NCBI RefSeq assembly: GCF_000733945.1
Contig: NZ_JPOL01000002.1
Coordinates: forward strand, 630,001-694,000
Origin: Flavimarina sp. Hel_I_48
Lineage (GTDB): Bacteria > Bacteroidota > Bacteroidia > Flavobacteriales > Flavobacteriaceae
DNA: 64,000 bases
Direction of reading: 5' to 3'
Under the pieces are notes generated by a model. The model searched no databases. It was not told the origin of the DNA and saw only the letters and a program-made list of their open reading frames with translations. The translations under genes and the position numbers were made by a program. The first letter of the stretch is position 1. Each line of letters opens with the position of its first letter. This document shows positions 55,163-63,701 of the stretch, piece after piece.

Positions 55163-56245
55163 TCAATTATTCCCCAAAAACACCGTTTTACCAGTTTTGA
55201 CAGATTGATCTGCGGCAAGCACTACTTTCAAGCTATTTACAGCGTCATTTAGATGTTCGCTGAGATCTTCGTCGGTGTCGATTGCCCGTAACAAAAACTC
55301 CTGCTCCAGCAGACAAAGGGCGTCATGATCTGGTTCATCTGGGGTAGGTATGATCTCATCTTCTTTATCAAAATTCCCTTCACTGTTCAGCGCGCTATGG
55401 TGTAACAATAATCCACCGGTTTTAGTATGACCTTCAATATCCTGAGAAGAATTTTTGGGCTTATCAGCAATACTCACAGAACCTTTGGGACCTATGACGT
55501 CTTTGACAAAAAAAGCGGTCTCGCTCATCATAGGTCCCCAGCCGGCTTCGTACCATCCTACAGAACCATCTTTAAAACGTACCTGCAACTGACCGTAATT
55601 ATACATTTCGCTATCAATTTCTTCGGAAAGCCGAACACCTATCGCGCTCACACTCTCTGGCTGGGATTGTGTCATCTGGCACATGATATCAAGATAATGC
55701 ACCCCACAATCTACAATGGGCGACATACTTTTCATGAGTTGGCGGTGCGTGTACCACTTTTCACCCGAACTTTGCTGGTTTAAATTCATACGCATAACAA
55801 GCGGTTTTCCCAGCGTCTGGGCAACTTCAACAAATCTCGTCCAGGAAGGGTGCACCCTTAAAATATAACCAACCACCATTTTCCTGTTTTTCTGAAGCGC
55901 TAGTACCACCAGTTCTTTAGCTTCATCAACCGTTGTGGCAAGCGGTTTTTCCACAAAAACATGCGCGTTTGCGTTAAGGCTTTGTCGCACATAATCAGCG
56001 TGGGTATCGGGATAAGTATTAACGGAAACCACATCTGGCCTGGTCTCGCGCAGCGCCGTTTCAAAATCTTCAAAGGTGGGCAATCCGCCCAACTCTTTTG
56101 ATAATTTTTCCCTGCTTTTAGGTGAACGGCTCACCAAACCTACGATTTCAAACGCATCCAGTTGCTGATAGGCACGTGCATGTGATGCGCCCATATGACC
56201 GCAACCTACCACAAGTGCTTTTATTTTTTTTTGTCTGTTTTCCAT
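55163..56245 (-). CDS. Gfo/Idh/MocA-family oxidoreductase
   Basis: NAD(P)-dependent dehydrogenase of a sugar or cyclitol. Cofactor site VVGCGHMGASHARAY near the N-terminus; EKPLATTVDEAKELV carries the conserved EKP lysine. SPIVDCGVHYLDIMCQM contains the D-x3-H pair typical of the catalytic site. I chose the ATG at 56245 (MENRQKK); 56257 adds four residues. The substrate cannot be inferred; no sugar-pathway gene adjoins. Confidence 0.9.
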   Translation of the reverse strand: MENRQKKIKALVVGCGHMGASHARAYQQLDAFEIVGLVSRSPKSREKLSKELGGLPTFEDFETALRETRPDVVSVNTYPDTHADYVRQSLNANAHVFVEKPLATTVDEAKELVVLALQKNRKMVVGYILRVHPSWTRFVEVAQTLGKPLVMRMNLNQQSSGEKWYTHRQLMKSMSPIVDCGVHYLDIMCQMTQSQPESVSAIGVRLSEEIDSEMYNYGQLQVRFKDGSVGWYEAGWGPMMSETAFFVKDVIGPKGSVSIADKPKNSSQDIEGHTKTGGLLLHHSALNSEGNFDKEDEIIPTPDEPDHDALCLLEQEFLLRAIDTDEDLSEHLNDAVNSLKVVLAADQSVKTGKTVFLGNN

Positions 56246-56289
56246 AGTACATTGCATTTTTAAGCACGTAAAAAATAACCGTTTTAATC

Positions 56290-56320
56290 CGAAAAATGGC
56301 TTAAAAAGCCAATTTTCAAG
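56290..56320 (-). terminator. Terminator candidate after the TIM-barrel gene
   Basis: TGGCTT (56297-56302) pairs with AAGCCA (56306-56311). On the minus strand the hairpin is followed by five T residues. It lies about 45 bases past the stop of the TIM-barrel gene and separates it from the Gfo/Idh gene. Confidence 0.55.
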
Positions 56321-56354
56321 GCAAATCCAGTGGATTTTAAACTGGGATCAAGCT

Positions 56355-57023
56355 TTATTCACTTCGGTATTTCTGCATAATTTCCTTAAACAGAAAACCT
56401 GTGGAGGGAGGCGTATAGGAAACCGCATTCGCCCCGGCTTCTATGACCTGCGTGATGGTTTGCTCTGTTTTACCACCGGTAGCGATAATGGCAACCTCAG
56501 CGCTGATTTTTCGGATCGTATTGATAATACTCACTGTATTCTCTCCCCCGGAAACGTTAAAAATATCCACCCCGGCATTCAATCTTCCTTTGATGTCATC
56601 TTTTTCGGAAACCACGGTAATGGTCACGGGAATATCAATTTTCTGCTTCAGTTCTTTAATGAGTTCGTTACTTGCCGGTTTATTTAAAACCACGCCCAGC
56701 GCCCCTTGAAATTCGGCGTGCAGGGCAAGCTCTACAGAACGTATGCCTGAGGTCACTCCACCCCCTACTCCACAAAAAACGGGTTTATCTGCTGCCGAAA
56801 TTAAGGCCTGACTAATAATGGGCTGCGGGGTAAAAGGATAAACGGCAATAATCGCATTTGCATTGGTATTGCGGATGATCGCGATATCTGTACTGAAAAG
56901 AAAGGATTTCAAAACCTGACCAAATACCTTAATCCCCGAACATTGTTGTATACACCCCGGTACCTCAACAATATTTTTGCGCAGTTTACTGCCAAATGTG
57001 GGAATGTTTTGCTCTTTTTTCAT
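56355..57023 (-). CDS. Predicted TIM-barrel phosphate-binding protein
   Basis: A 222-residue alpha/beta protein with regular beta-alpha units: TDIAIIRNTNANAIIAVYPF, PVFCGVGGGVTSGIRSVELA, GALGVVLNKPAS, VDIFNVSGGENTVSIINTIR and VAIIATGGKTEQTITQVIEA. The GGG and ATGG turns resemble phosphate-binding loops of HisA/TrpF/ThiG-like barrels. Related proteins are often labelled 'hydrolase' without proof. Residues 20-50 include a CIQQCSGIK cysteine pair. Function unknown. Confidence 0.7.
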   Translation of the reverse strand: MKKEQNIPTFGSKLRKNIVEVPGCIQQCSGIKVFGQVLKSFLFSTDIAIIRNTNANAIIAVYPFTPQPIISQALISAADKPVFCGVGGGVTSGIRSVELALHAEFQGALGVVLNKPASNELIKELKQKIDIPVTITVVSEKDDIKGRLNAGVDIFNVSGGENTVSIINTIRKISAEVAIIATGGKTEQTITQVIEAGANAVSYTPPSTGFLFKEIMQKYRSE

Positions 57024-57129
57024 TAGTGTTTCATTAGTGTAGAATAACAGTAGAGTCTCCCCCAGTTTAAAAATGAATGCATTAAAGCGTTCGTCTTTTT
57101 AGCCTCTTTTCTCTTGTTTTACTAGTTTT

Positions 57130-57215
57130 GGGCGTTTCCCTGCGGGCCGGGCTTTGCGTTGCAATCTTTTTGTTAGTTCCTCACAAAAAGGATTTCCACT
57201 GCAATCCCTAACTCG
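57130..57215 (+). repeat. Dispersed palindrome-ended element, copy D
   Basis: GGGCGTTTCCC at the left; the right end reads CCCTAACTCGC, with two extra bases in the terminal hexamer. The central part CACAAAAAGGATTTCCACTG is identical in most positions to copy C. It is the main content of the 297-base gap between the TIM-barrel gene and the ackA 3' end. Confidence 0.85.
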
Positions 57216-57320
57216 CAATTTTTGCTAAAATCATTAAAAAAACCTGGTTTACCTCTTAGCCTTATGTTAAAACCGAATGGACCGAAACACATTCCTAAAA
57301 CCTAAATTTAAGTGCAGGGT

Positions 57321-58520
57321 TTACAGCTGATTGACAAGCTTGAAAGTCTGGTTGGCAATTTCCAATTCCTCATTAGTAGGTACGATTAGGATCTGTACGG
57401 CGCTATTTTCGGCATGAATTCCTCTAATTTTTGATTCCCGAAGTTCATTTTTAGCTGGATCAAGCGCTATACCGAAAAAATCCATAGCTGCGCAGGTCAT
57501 TTCCCTAATTTTACTGCTATTTTCCCCTATTCCTGCGGTAAAAATCAGGGCATCCAGCCCATTTAGGGCTGCGGCATAGGCACCTATATATTTTTTTATC
57601 CTGTACGTGTTGAGCGCTAAAGCGAGTTGACAGGTTTTATTACCTTTTTCGGCCTCCGCCTCAATATCCCGCAGGTCACTGTAACCGGTAAGTCCCAGCA
57701 TGCCACTTTCTTTGTTGAGTAGCGTATTGACCTCCTGGGCAGAATATCCCAGCGTTTCCATAAGATAAAAGAGCACAGACTGATCAATATCCCCGGCGCG
57801 CGTACCCATAACAAGACCATTTGCCGGACTAAAACCCATAGAATGATCTACGGCTTTCCCGTCTTTTATAGCGGTTATACTACAGCCATTACCTAAGTGA
57901 ATACTGATGATTTTTGAATATTTGTTTGACGTTTTCTTTAAAAAATCAATCGCTTTTTCACTTACATATTTATGGCTGGTACCGTGAAATCCATACTGTC
58001 TAATGTCTTCTTTTTCTAATAATTCTTTCGGGATTGCATACTGATACGCTTTCTGCGGAATACTTTGAAAAAATGCGGTATCAAAAACAACGATTTGAGG
58101 TGTTTCAGGAAAAATTTTCTCTGCCACTTCTATACCCGTTAAATTGGCGGGACTGTGCAAGGGGGCAAGGGCGGTCAATTCCCCAATACTTTTTTTCACC
58201 TGATCATTGACCAGCGTGGTTTCGGTAAATTTACTTCCACCATGTACCACACGATGTCCTACGGCTCCTACCTCATCAACATTTTGCAAAACTCCGTGAT
58301 TACTATCAAGCAGTAGACCTGTGACCTTTTTTAACGCTTCGGTATGGTCATTGATTTGTGTTTTTTCTGAAGTTTTTCCGGTAGCGGTCTTGTAATGAAT
58401 TTCGCTCCCATCAATCCCAATGCGTTCCACCATACCGCTCGCGAGCACTTTAGCCGCAGGCATCTCAAACAATTGAAATTTTAAGGAAGAACTGCCAGAA
58501 TTTATTACTAGTATTTTCAT
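57321..58520 (-). CDS. ackA: Acetate kinase AckA
   Basis: Interconverts acetyl phosphate + ADP and acetate + ATP. ASKHA fold: ILVINSGSSSLKFQLFEM at the start, GHRVVHGG with the substrate arginine, the adenosine-site segment SIHLGNGCSITAIKDGKAVD and TRAGDIDQSVLFYLM. LIFTAGIGENSSKIREMTC lies near the C-terminus. The 399-residue length is standard. It follows pta in the same direction, but the pair is separated by 770 bases filled by a tandem array. Confidence 0.97.
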   Translation of the reverse strand: MKILVINSGSSSLKFQLFEMPAAKVLASGMVERIGIDGSEIHYKTATGKTSEKTQINDHTEALKKVTGLLLDSNHGVLQNVDEVGAVGHRVVHGGSKFTETTLVNDQVKKSIGELTALAPLHSPANLTGIEVAEKIFPETPQIVVFDTAFFQSIPQKAYQYAIPKELLEKEDIRQYGFHGTSHKYVSEKAIDFLKKTSNKYSKIISIHLGNGCSITAIKDGKAVDHSMGFSPANGLVMGTRAGDIDQSVLFYLMETLGYSAQEVNTLLNKESGMLGLTGYSDLRDIEAEAEKGNKTCQLALALNTYRIKKYIGAYAAALNGLDALIFTAGIGENSSKIREMTCAAMDFFGIALDPAKNELRESKIRGIHAENSAVQILIVPTNEELEIANQTFKLVNQL

Positions 58521-58545
58521 TTATTATTTTAGTGTTTACCGGGGC

Positions 58546-59232
58546 TTCGGTACAAATTTCTTTTCGCTGTCGCTACAGAAAATTTACTCAGCCGCCTGTG
58601 ATTTCGGTACAAAATTCTTTTCGCTGGCGCTACAGAAAATTTACTCAGCCGCCTGTGATTTCGGTACAAAATTCTTTTCGCTGGCGCTACAGAAAATTTA
58701 CTCAGCCGCCTGTGATTTCGGTACAAAATTGTTTTCGCTGGCGCTAAAGGAAATTCACTCAGCCGCCTGTGATTTCGGTACAAAATTCTTTTCGCTGGCG
58801 CTACAGAAAATTTACTCAGCCGCCTGTGATTTCGGTACAAAATTCTTTTCGCTGGCGCTACAGAAAATTCACTCAGCCGCCTGTGATTTCGGTACAAAAT
58901 TCTTTTCGCTGGCGCTACAGGAAATTTACTCAGCCGCCTGTGATTTCGGTACAAAATTCTTTTCGCTGGCGCTACAGGAAATTCACTCAGCCGCCTGTGA
59001 TTTCGGTACAAAATTCTTTTCGCTGGCGCTACAGGAAATTCACTCAGCCGCCTGTGATTTCGGTATAAATTTCTTTTCGCTGTCGCTGCAGGAAATTCAC
59101 TCAGCCGCCTGTGATTTCGGTACAAAATTCTTTTCGCTGGCGCTACAGGAAATTTACTCAGCCGCCTGTGATTTCGGTACAAAATTCTTTTCGCTGGCGC
59201 TACAGGAAATTACTCAGCCGCCTGTGATTTCA
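58546..59232. repeat. 57-bp tandem array, 12 units, between pta and ackA
   Basis: Units start at 58546, 58603, 58660, 58717, 58774, 58831, 58888, 58945, 59002, 59059, 59116 and 59173. Each is 57 bases except the last, which lost one T (56 bases); a fragment of a thirteenth starts at 59229. Units begin TTCGGTAC and contain TTTTCGCTGG, CTACAG and CTCAGCCGCCTGTG. They differ mainly at two positions (cagA/Gaaatt, attT/Cactc), with one type dominant on the ackA side and the other on the pta side. No spacers are present. It fills most of the 770-base gap, so pta-ackA transcripts would carry it. Confidence 0.97.
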
Positions 59233-59267
59233 TTCAAAATTCAAAATCTATAATTTTTAATAGTTTT

Positions 59268-59280
59268 CCCCCTTCGGGGG
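59268..59280. terminator. Small GC hairpin just after pta
   Basis: CCCCC-TTC-GGGGG, 10 bases past the pta stop, followed on the minus strand by AAAACT rather than T residues. It could pause or partly end pta transcription before the tandem array. Confidence 0.35.
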
Positions 59281-59290
59281 TTAGGGGGAA

Positions 59291-61384
59291 TTAAATTCCC
59301 TGCGCCTGTATAGCCGTAATGATTACCGTGTTAAAAACATCATCTACGGTACACCCGCGGCTCAGGTCATTTACCGGCTTATTAAGGCCCTGCAACATAG
59401 GCCCAATAGCGAGCGCGCCGGTTTCCCGTTGCACCGCTTTATACGTATTGTTCCCGGTATTGAGATCAGGAAAGATAAGTACGCTGGCCTGCCCGGCAAC
59501 TTCAGAATCTGGCATTTTGCTCTTGCCCACACGAAGATCTACAGCGGCATCATATTGAATGGGACCTTCCACTTTGAGGTCTGGCCGCTGTTTCTTGACA
59601 AGCTCCGTGGCCTGTCGTACCCGGTCAACATCTTCACCTTTTCCAGAGGTTCCCGAAGAGTAGGAAAGCATTGCGATTTTTGGCTCTATGCCAAAACCTT
59701 TGCTGCTTTCTGCCGAAGAAATAGCGATCTCGGCCAACTCCTCTGCAGTAGGATTGGGGTTGATCGCGCAATCCCCAAATACCGAAACCCGATCTTCAAG
59801 ACACATAAAAAACACGGAAGAAACCACCGAAACACCTGGTTTTGTTTTGATAAACTGCAATGCAGGTTTGATCGTGTGCTGCGTGGTGTGCATCGCGCCA
59901 GAAACCATACCATCTGCATGACCTTTATAGATCATCATGGTACCAAAATAAGACACGTCTGCCATCCAGTCGCGGGCGATGTCCATATTTAAATTTTTAT
60001 GCTTGCGCAGTTCGTAAAAGGTTTCTACATAATCATCAAAATGTTTAGAATTAATGGGATCGATGACCTGAACTTTTTCCAGATTCAAGGGAATGGCGTT
60101 CAGGTTTATCTTTTCCTCTATTTTTTTCTTTTCGCCAAGCAAAGTAATAGCTACAATATCCAACTGTACCAAACGGGCGGCGGCGTTGAGAATGCGCTCG
60201 TCTGTACCTTCTGGCAGTACAATATGTTTTTTGTTTGTACGGGCGCGTTTCATGATACCGTACTGAAACATACGCGGCGTGATACCGCCATGCTTAAAAC
60301 TTATAAGCCGCTCCACCAGGTCATCAAAATTGACCTGTTTTTCAAAAATAGCCAGGGAAGCTTCAATTTTCTGATTGCTGTCCGCATAGATTTTTGACTT
60401 TATGGAACCAATGCGATTGGTCACCGAAAAAGTACCATCACTTACCGAAACGATGGGCACAACCTGTGAAAGCCCTTCGATCAATTTAAGGATAGGCTCT
60501 TCGGGAATGAGTCCACCGGTAAGGATAATACCGGAAATACGGGGGTAATTAGAAGAAATATTGGCCTGTAGCGCACCCAGGATAATATCTGCGCGGTCAC
60601 CGGGCGTAATGACCAGGCTATCGGTTTTAAGATGTGTAAGGTAATTGCGCAATTGCATGGCACCCACCCCAAAGCTTCCGGTTTGATTATCCAGGAAATT
60701 CTCACCAAAAAGTACGTTACCGTCCAATTCTTCCACAATTTCCTTAATGGTGGGATGTGCGAGTTTTTCGGTAAAGGGAATGGAAAACACCGAGACTTCT
60801 TTTGGTAGGAAATCGCGTAAGCCCTTAGATGCAATCTTTAAATTTTCTTCCTGCACCTTGTTGGCCACCATGCCCACCACCGTAACATCACGGTCGCGAA
60901 AAGAGGTATAGGCAATCTGCATACTGCCCAGTAATTCCTCTTCGGACTTGCCTACGCCGCTGGCAACAACGATGGTGGGTATCCCAAGGTTTTTTGCAAT
61001 CAGCACATTCGTATCAAACTCAAAAACACTACTATCGCCCGTAAAATCCGAGCCTTCCACAAGCACAAAATCAAAGCGTTCTTCAAGCTCTTTATATTTT
61101 GTGATTATCGTGTCCAGTATTTCACCGGCGTGGCCTTTATTACGCTTTTTAATGATCTGGCTACGCGTAAATGCACAGGCGTCTTTATAGTCAAGATCAA
61201 TGTCAAACGTGGAAAGTACCGTGGCAATATGATTGTCTTTCTCACCCTTTTTCTGATCGTCAATAATAGGCCGAAAATAACCCACCCTGGCAATTTTACC
61301 CAGAAGGGTGCGCATGAGGCCCAGCGTAATGATAGATTTGCCACTGTTAGGCTCTAACGTAGCGATATAAATACCTTTGTTCAT
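59291..61384 (-). CDS. pta: Phosphate acetyltransferase Pta (long form)
   Basis: Interconverts acetyl-CoA and acetyl phosphate. The 697-residue long form has an N-terminal P-loop-like BioD-type domain (IATLEPNSGKSIITLGLMRT), a central DRTGG domain and a C-terminal catalytic PTA domain starting near 370 (RTNKKHIVLPEGTDERILNA). The catalytic part includes DGMVSGAMHTTQHTIKPALQ, SYSSGTSGKGEDVDRVRQAT and FPDLNTGNNTYKAVQR. It feeds ackA, 770 bases downstream. Confidence 0.96.
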   Translation of the reverse strand: MNKGIYIATLEPNSGKSIITLGLMRTLLGKIARVGYFRPIIDDQKKGEKDNHIATVLSTFDIDLDYKDACAFTRSQIIKKRNKGHAGEILDTIITKYKELEERFDFVLVEGSDFTGDSSVFEFDTNVLIAKNLGIPTIVVASGVGKSEEELLGSMQIAYTSFRDRDVTVVGMVANKVQEENLKIASKGLRDFLPKEVSVFSIPFTEKLAHPTIKEIVEELDGNVLFGENFLDNQTGSFGVGAMQLRNYLTHLKTDSLVITPGDRADIILGALQANISSNYPRISGIILTGGLIPEEPILKLIEGLSQVVPIVSVSDGTFSVTNRIGSIKSKIYADSNQKIEASLAIFEKQVNFDDLVERLISFKHGGITPRMFQYGIMKRARTNKKHIVLPEGTDERILNAAARLVQLDIVAITLLGEKKKIEEKINLNAIPLNLEKVQVIDPINSKHFDDYVETFYELRKHKNLNMDIARDWMADVSYFGTMMIYKGHADGMVSGAMHTTQHTIKPALQFIKTKPGVSVVSSVFFMCLEDRVSVFGDCAINPNPTAEELAEIAISSAESSKGFGIEPKIAMLSYSSGTSGKGEDVDRVRQATELVKKQRPDLKVEGPIQYDAAVDLRVGKSKMPDSEVAGQASVLIFPDLNTGNNTYKAVQRETGALAIGPMLQGLNKPVNDLSRGCTVDDVFNTVIITAIQAQGI

Positions 61385-61399
61385 CAGCTTTGTTTACTT

Positions 61400-61427
61400 C
61401 AAAAATAAGGTTTATAGGCCAAAAATA
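61400..61427 (-). promoter_or_regulatory. Duplicated -7-like box upstream of pta
   Basis: CAAAAATAAGG occurs twice, at 61400 and 61420; on the minus strand each contains TATTTTTG, a match to TAnnTTTG. No TTG lies at the expected distance from either. If used, the leader would be very short (about 10 or 30 bases). Confidence 0.35.
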
Positions 61428-61506
61428 AGGCCTTATACAGCTGAAAACACAGCAGAATATGACAAATATCACCTCTTTTTCAGAGTATCTATTATCAAAA
61501 GCAAAA

Positions 61507-61535
61507 ACCCCTTCGGTTCAAAAAACCGAAGGGGT
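61507..61535 (-). terminator. Terminator of the sigma factor-DUF4252 operon
   Basis: ACCCCTTCGGTT (61507-61518) pairs with AACCGAAGGGGT (61524-61535), a 12-bp perfect stem; on the minus strand it runs into TTTTT. It lies 27 bases past the last gene of the operon. Confidence 0.88.
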
Positions 61536-61561
61536 CTGCAAGCTATCTGTAAAAAAGTGTA

Positions 61562-62101
61562 CTAGTTATTTTTAAAGATATCCATGACACCTTCAAACTG
61601 TGCGGTATCAAAGCTACCGTCTTCTTTACTAATGTTCTGTGTAAGTTTTACCATTTCTGCAACGTTCATATCATCACCCAAAACACGGGCCAACAAAAAT
61701 CCCTTTTTATCGTCTTGCGCAAAGACTATCACTTCATCTATCGCATCTTCCTCACCGTTAATATAAAAGCGCATACGCTGACTGGGCTTTCCGAAGGACA
61801 TTAGTTCTTCATAATCATCACGCTTAAGTATTGACATTACCTTTTCGGTTTCTGGCTGGTAAAGCGCCTGAGTTTCCGAATTTAAAGGAAGTGCAAGAAT
61901 ATTGACTTTTTTTATGGTTTTCAATATTTCCCGCTGCGCCTCAGGCATCGTATTACTGTTCGGCAGAATTAGGTTAGCGGGCACATCGAGCATTACAAAA
62001 TCATTATTTTCTTTATGATCTACGTAATATTCCTGTAAGGATTGCTCCCCATTGCAGCTCACCATGATGATGGCCAGAAAGGTGACTATTAGATATCTCA
62101 T
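61562..62101 (-). CDS. DUF4252 family lipoprotein
   Basis: A 179-residue exported protein with the lipobox AIIMVSC after a short hydrophobic start. The DUF4252 core includes FVMLDVPANLI, VNILALPLNSE, MSILKRDDYEELMSF, MRFYINGEEDAIDEVIVFAQ and the C-terminal VAEMVKLTQNISKEDGSFDT. Function is unknown; the family typically occurs beside ECF sigma factors. It is the last gene of the operon, 6 bases after a paralogue. Confidence 0.88.
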   Translation of the reverse strand: MRYLIVTFLAIIMVSCNGEQSLQEYYVDHKENNDFVMLDVPANLILPNSNTMPEAQREILKTIKKVNILALPLNSETQALYQPETEKVMSILKRDDYEELMSFGKPSQRMRFYINGEEDAIDEVIVFAQDDKKGFLLARVLGDDMNVAEMVKLTQNISKEDGSFDTAQFEGVMDIFKNN

Positions 62102-62107
62102 TGTTTA

Positions 62108-62632
62108 TTACTTTATTTTCACATTCTTAAGCTCTTCGCTGCCCGAAAAATTAATACTGCTTGCGATTTTCCCTATTTCCCTCAGGTCTATGTTCCCGGT
62201 AATCTTAGCGATAACCGTATCTTCACTACCATTGATACCGTCTATAAACATGAGGAATTCGCGCGCATATTCATCACTTTTTCCCGGTTTAACATAAAAC
62301 TGAACGTTTTTACCGTCATCTTTTACACGCATGAGCTCTTCCAGCTTTGCCATTCCCAGGTATTTATCGAATTCAGTACGCATAAGCTTAGCGGTATTGG
62401 CATCTTTAGTGGAATAGAACTTAATATCATCCAGGCTATTCACGAGTTCAATATAACTCTTCATTTCAGGATCATCTGTATCTAAATTGAATTGAGATAG
62501 CATCTTAAACATCTTTTGGTTCACAACAATCGAGGCGACATCCTGCATATCTTCAAACCTTTGAAAGGGATCTTGTGCCTGTGCGGCAAAACCCATCAAG
62601 AAAACCAGTGCACTTATAAGTATTTTAGTCAT
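62108..62632 (-). CDS. DUF4252 family exported protein
   Basis: A 174-residue paralogue of the next gene. Signal peptide of the type I kind (ALVFLMGFAAQAQ, no lipobox), so it should be soluble in the periplasm. Shared core: DVASIVVNQKMFKMLSQF, FYSTKDANTAKLMRTEFDKY, NVQFYVKPGKSDEYAREFLM and DTVIAKITGNIDLREIGKIA. One member secreted and one lipid-anchored suggests the two act together. Function unknown. Confidence 0.88.
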   Translation of the reverse strand: MTKILISALVFLMGFAAQAQDPFQRFEDMQDVASIVVNQKMFKMLSQFNLDTDDPEMKSYIELVNSLDDIKFYSTKDANTAKLMRTEFDKYLGMAKLEELMRVKDDGKNVQFYVKPGKSDEYAREFLMFIDGINGSEDTVIAKITGNIDLREIGKIASSINFSGSEELKNVKIK

Positions 62633-62649
62633 AACTGTAAGTTTAATTA

Positions 62650-63099
62650 TTATTTATTAATGTATTTATCTGTTGTTTTTTCAAATTCGTCAAGCGCATT
62701 CAACTTAGAAGTGCTTTGACCTACAAAGCTGCCCATCATAAAGAGTGCCTGCCTGGTCTTTAATGCGGCCACTTCTGGATCTTTGTATGTTCCATAATCA
62801 GTGGTATTGTTATTACTATTTATATTGTTATTGAAAAAGAAGAAAAGTCCTACAATTACGAGTATACCTGCGGCAATGTTCAGCCAGGGCATTTTTTTTT
62901 CTTTGGGGAGATTGATCTCACCGGTGTAACGTTCTTTCCTGGCTTCCGCAAAAGCGGCAAACAATGGGATATAATGTTCCAAATGTGGGGCTACACCTCC
63001 ACCGGAAAAATATTTCCTAAGCTGCTGCTCTTGATCCAAGGTGCTTTCGCCCTCAAAATAAGCATCTAAAAGCTGCTCTATATTTTTAATTGATTCCAT
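62650..63099 (-). CDS. Single-pass membrane protein, possible anti-sigma factor
   Basis: 149 residues: a cytoplasmic N-terminal half (NIEQLLDAYFEGESTLDQEQ, QLRKYFSG, the pattern seen in small sigma-linked regulators), one membrane helix at about 75-92 (WLNIAAGILVIVGLFFFF), an asparagine-rich stretch, and a C-terminal extracytoplasmic part. It lacks the zinc-binding HxxxCxxC motif of ZAS anti-sigma factors. Its start overlaps the sigma factor gene by 14 bases, the usual order for a sigma/anti-sigma pair. The role is inferred from position. Confidence 0.7.
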   Translation of the reverse strand: MESIKNIEQLLDAYFEGESTLDQEQQLRKYFSGGGVAPHLEHYIPLFAAFAEARKERYTGEINLPKEKKMPWLNIAAGILVIVGLFFFFNNNINSNNNTTDYGTYKDPEVAALKTRQALFMMGSFVGQSTSKLNALDEFEKTTDKYINK

Positions 63100-63598
63100 A
63101 GCGGTGTTTTTCCATTAATCCTTCCCGTATTGTTTTTCTGGCCCGGGAAAGTGCCGTACGTACAGTGCCTTCGTTAATTTGCAGTTGCTCTGCGATCTCT
63201 GCATTAGTATATTGCTCCACATCACGCAACTGTAAAACGAGCTGCTGCTGTTCAGGAAGCGCCTTCATCAATTTATAGACCCAGTTCACGCTATCGCTTA
63301 CTTCCATTTCCCTTACCGTGTCATAACTGTTGTCTTTATAATTGGTATGAACAAGGCTTAGGTTATTGCTACGTTTGGCCTTTAGGGTATCATAACAGTA
63401 ATTTTTTGTCATAGTCATCGCAAAAGCTTCCGCACTGCGGTATTTTTTTAGTTGCTTCTTTTTAGACCATAATTTTAAAAGTACTTCCTGAGTCGCATCC
63501 TGCGCTTCTTCTTCAGAAGTTAGCAAGCGCCGTGCCAAGCGGTACATTTTGTCCTGAAAGGGGCGTACAATCGTTAAAAAGTCTTTCTGGTTCATCAA
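63086..63598 (-). CDS. ECF-type RNA polymerase sigma factor
   Basis: A 170-residue sigma-70 family protein with region 2 (RLARRLLTSEEEAQDATQEV, LLKLWSKKKQLKKYRSAEAF) and region 4 (ALPEQQQLVLQLRDVEQYTN, AEIAEQLQINEGTVRTALSR) and little between. It heads an operon with a membrane protein and two DUF4252 genes, closed by a strong terminator. It should direct polymerase to a small set of promoters, probably including its own; the trigger is unknown. Confidence 0.93.
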   Translation of the reverse strand: MMNQKDFLTIVRPFQDKMYRLARRLLTSEEEAQDATQEVLLKLWSKKKQLKKYRSAEAFAMTMTKNYCYDTLKAKRSNNLSLVHTNYKDNSYDTVREMEVSDSVNWVYKLMKALPEQQQLVLQLRDVEQYTNAEIAEQLQINEGTVRTALSRARKTIREGLMEKHRYGIN

Positions 63599-63701
63599 TA
63601 GGCGTTCTTATAAGGAAGACGACCCAACAGTAAATTTGTTACAAAGGGATTGTTTTTTACAATAATACCCTTATTTTAGGGTTCTTAAATAAAAAATAAA
63701 C

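Noticed and set aside
58529..59182. Long minus-strand open frame with 19-residue repeats (YRNHRRLSEF type) across the tandem array
   Set aside because: The unit is 57 bases, a multiple of three, so frames free of stops stay open over many units by chance. The main variable sites change amino acids in this frame, and composition is unlike neighbouring proteins.
58546..59232. Possible CRISPR array
   Set aside because: Units are directly contiguous, without unique spacers, far longer than CRISPR repeats, and no cas gene is in the window.
58729..59253. Plus-strand open frame of 174 residues (FGTKFFSLALQ repeats)
   Set aside because: Same artefact of the 57-bp period; no start context, no family resemblance, and it starts inside the array.
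59429..59992. 187-residue plus-strand open frame opposite pta
   Set aside because: Lies inside the conserved catalytic domain of pta; antisense artefact.
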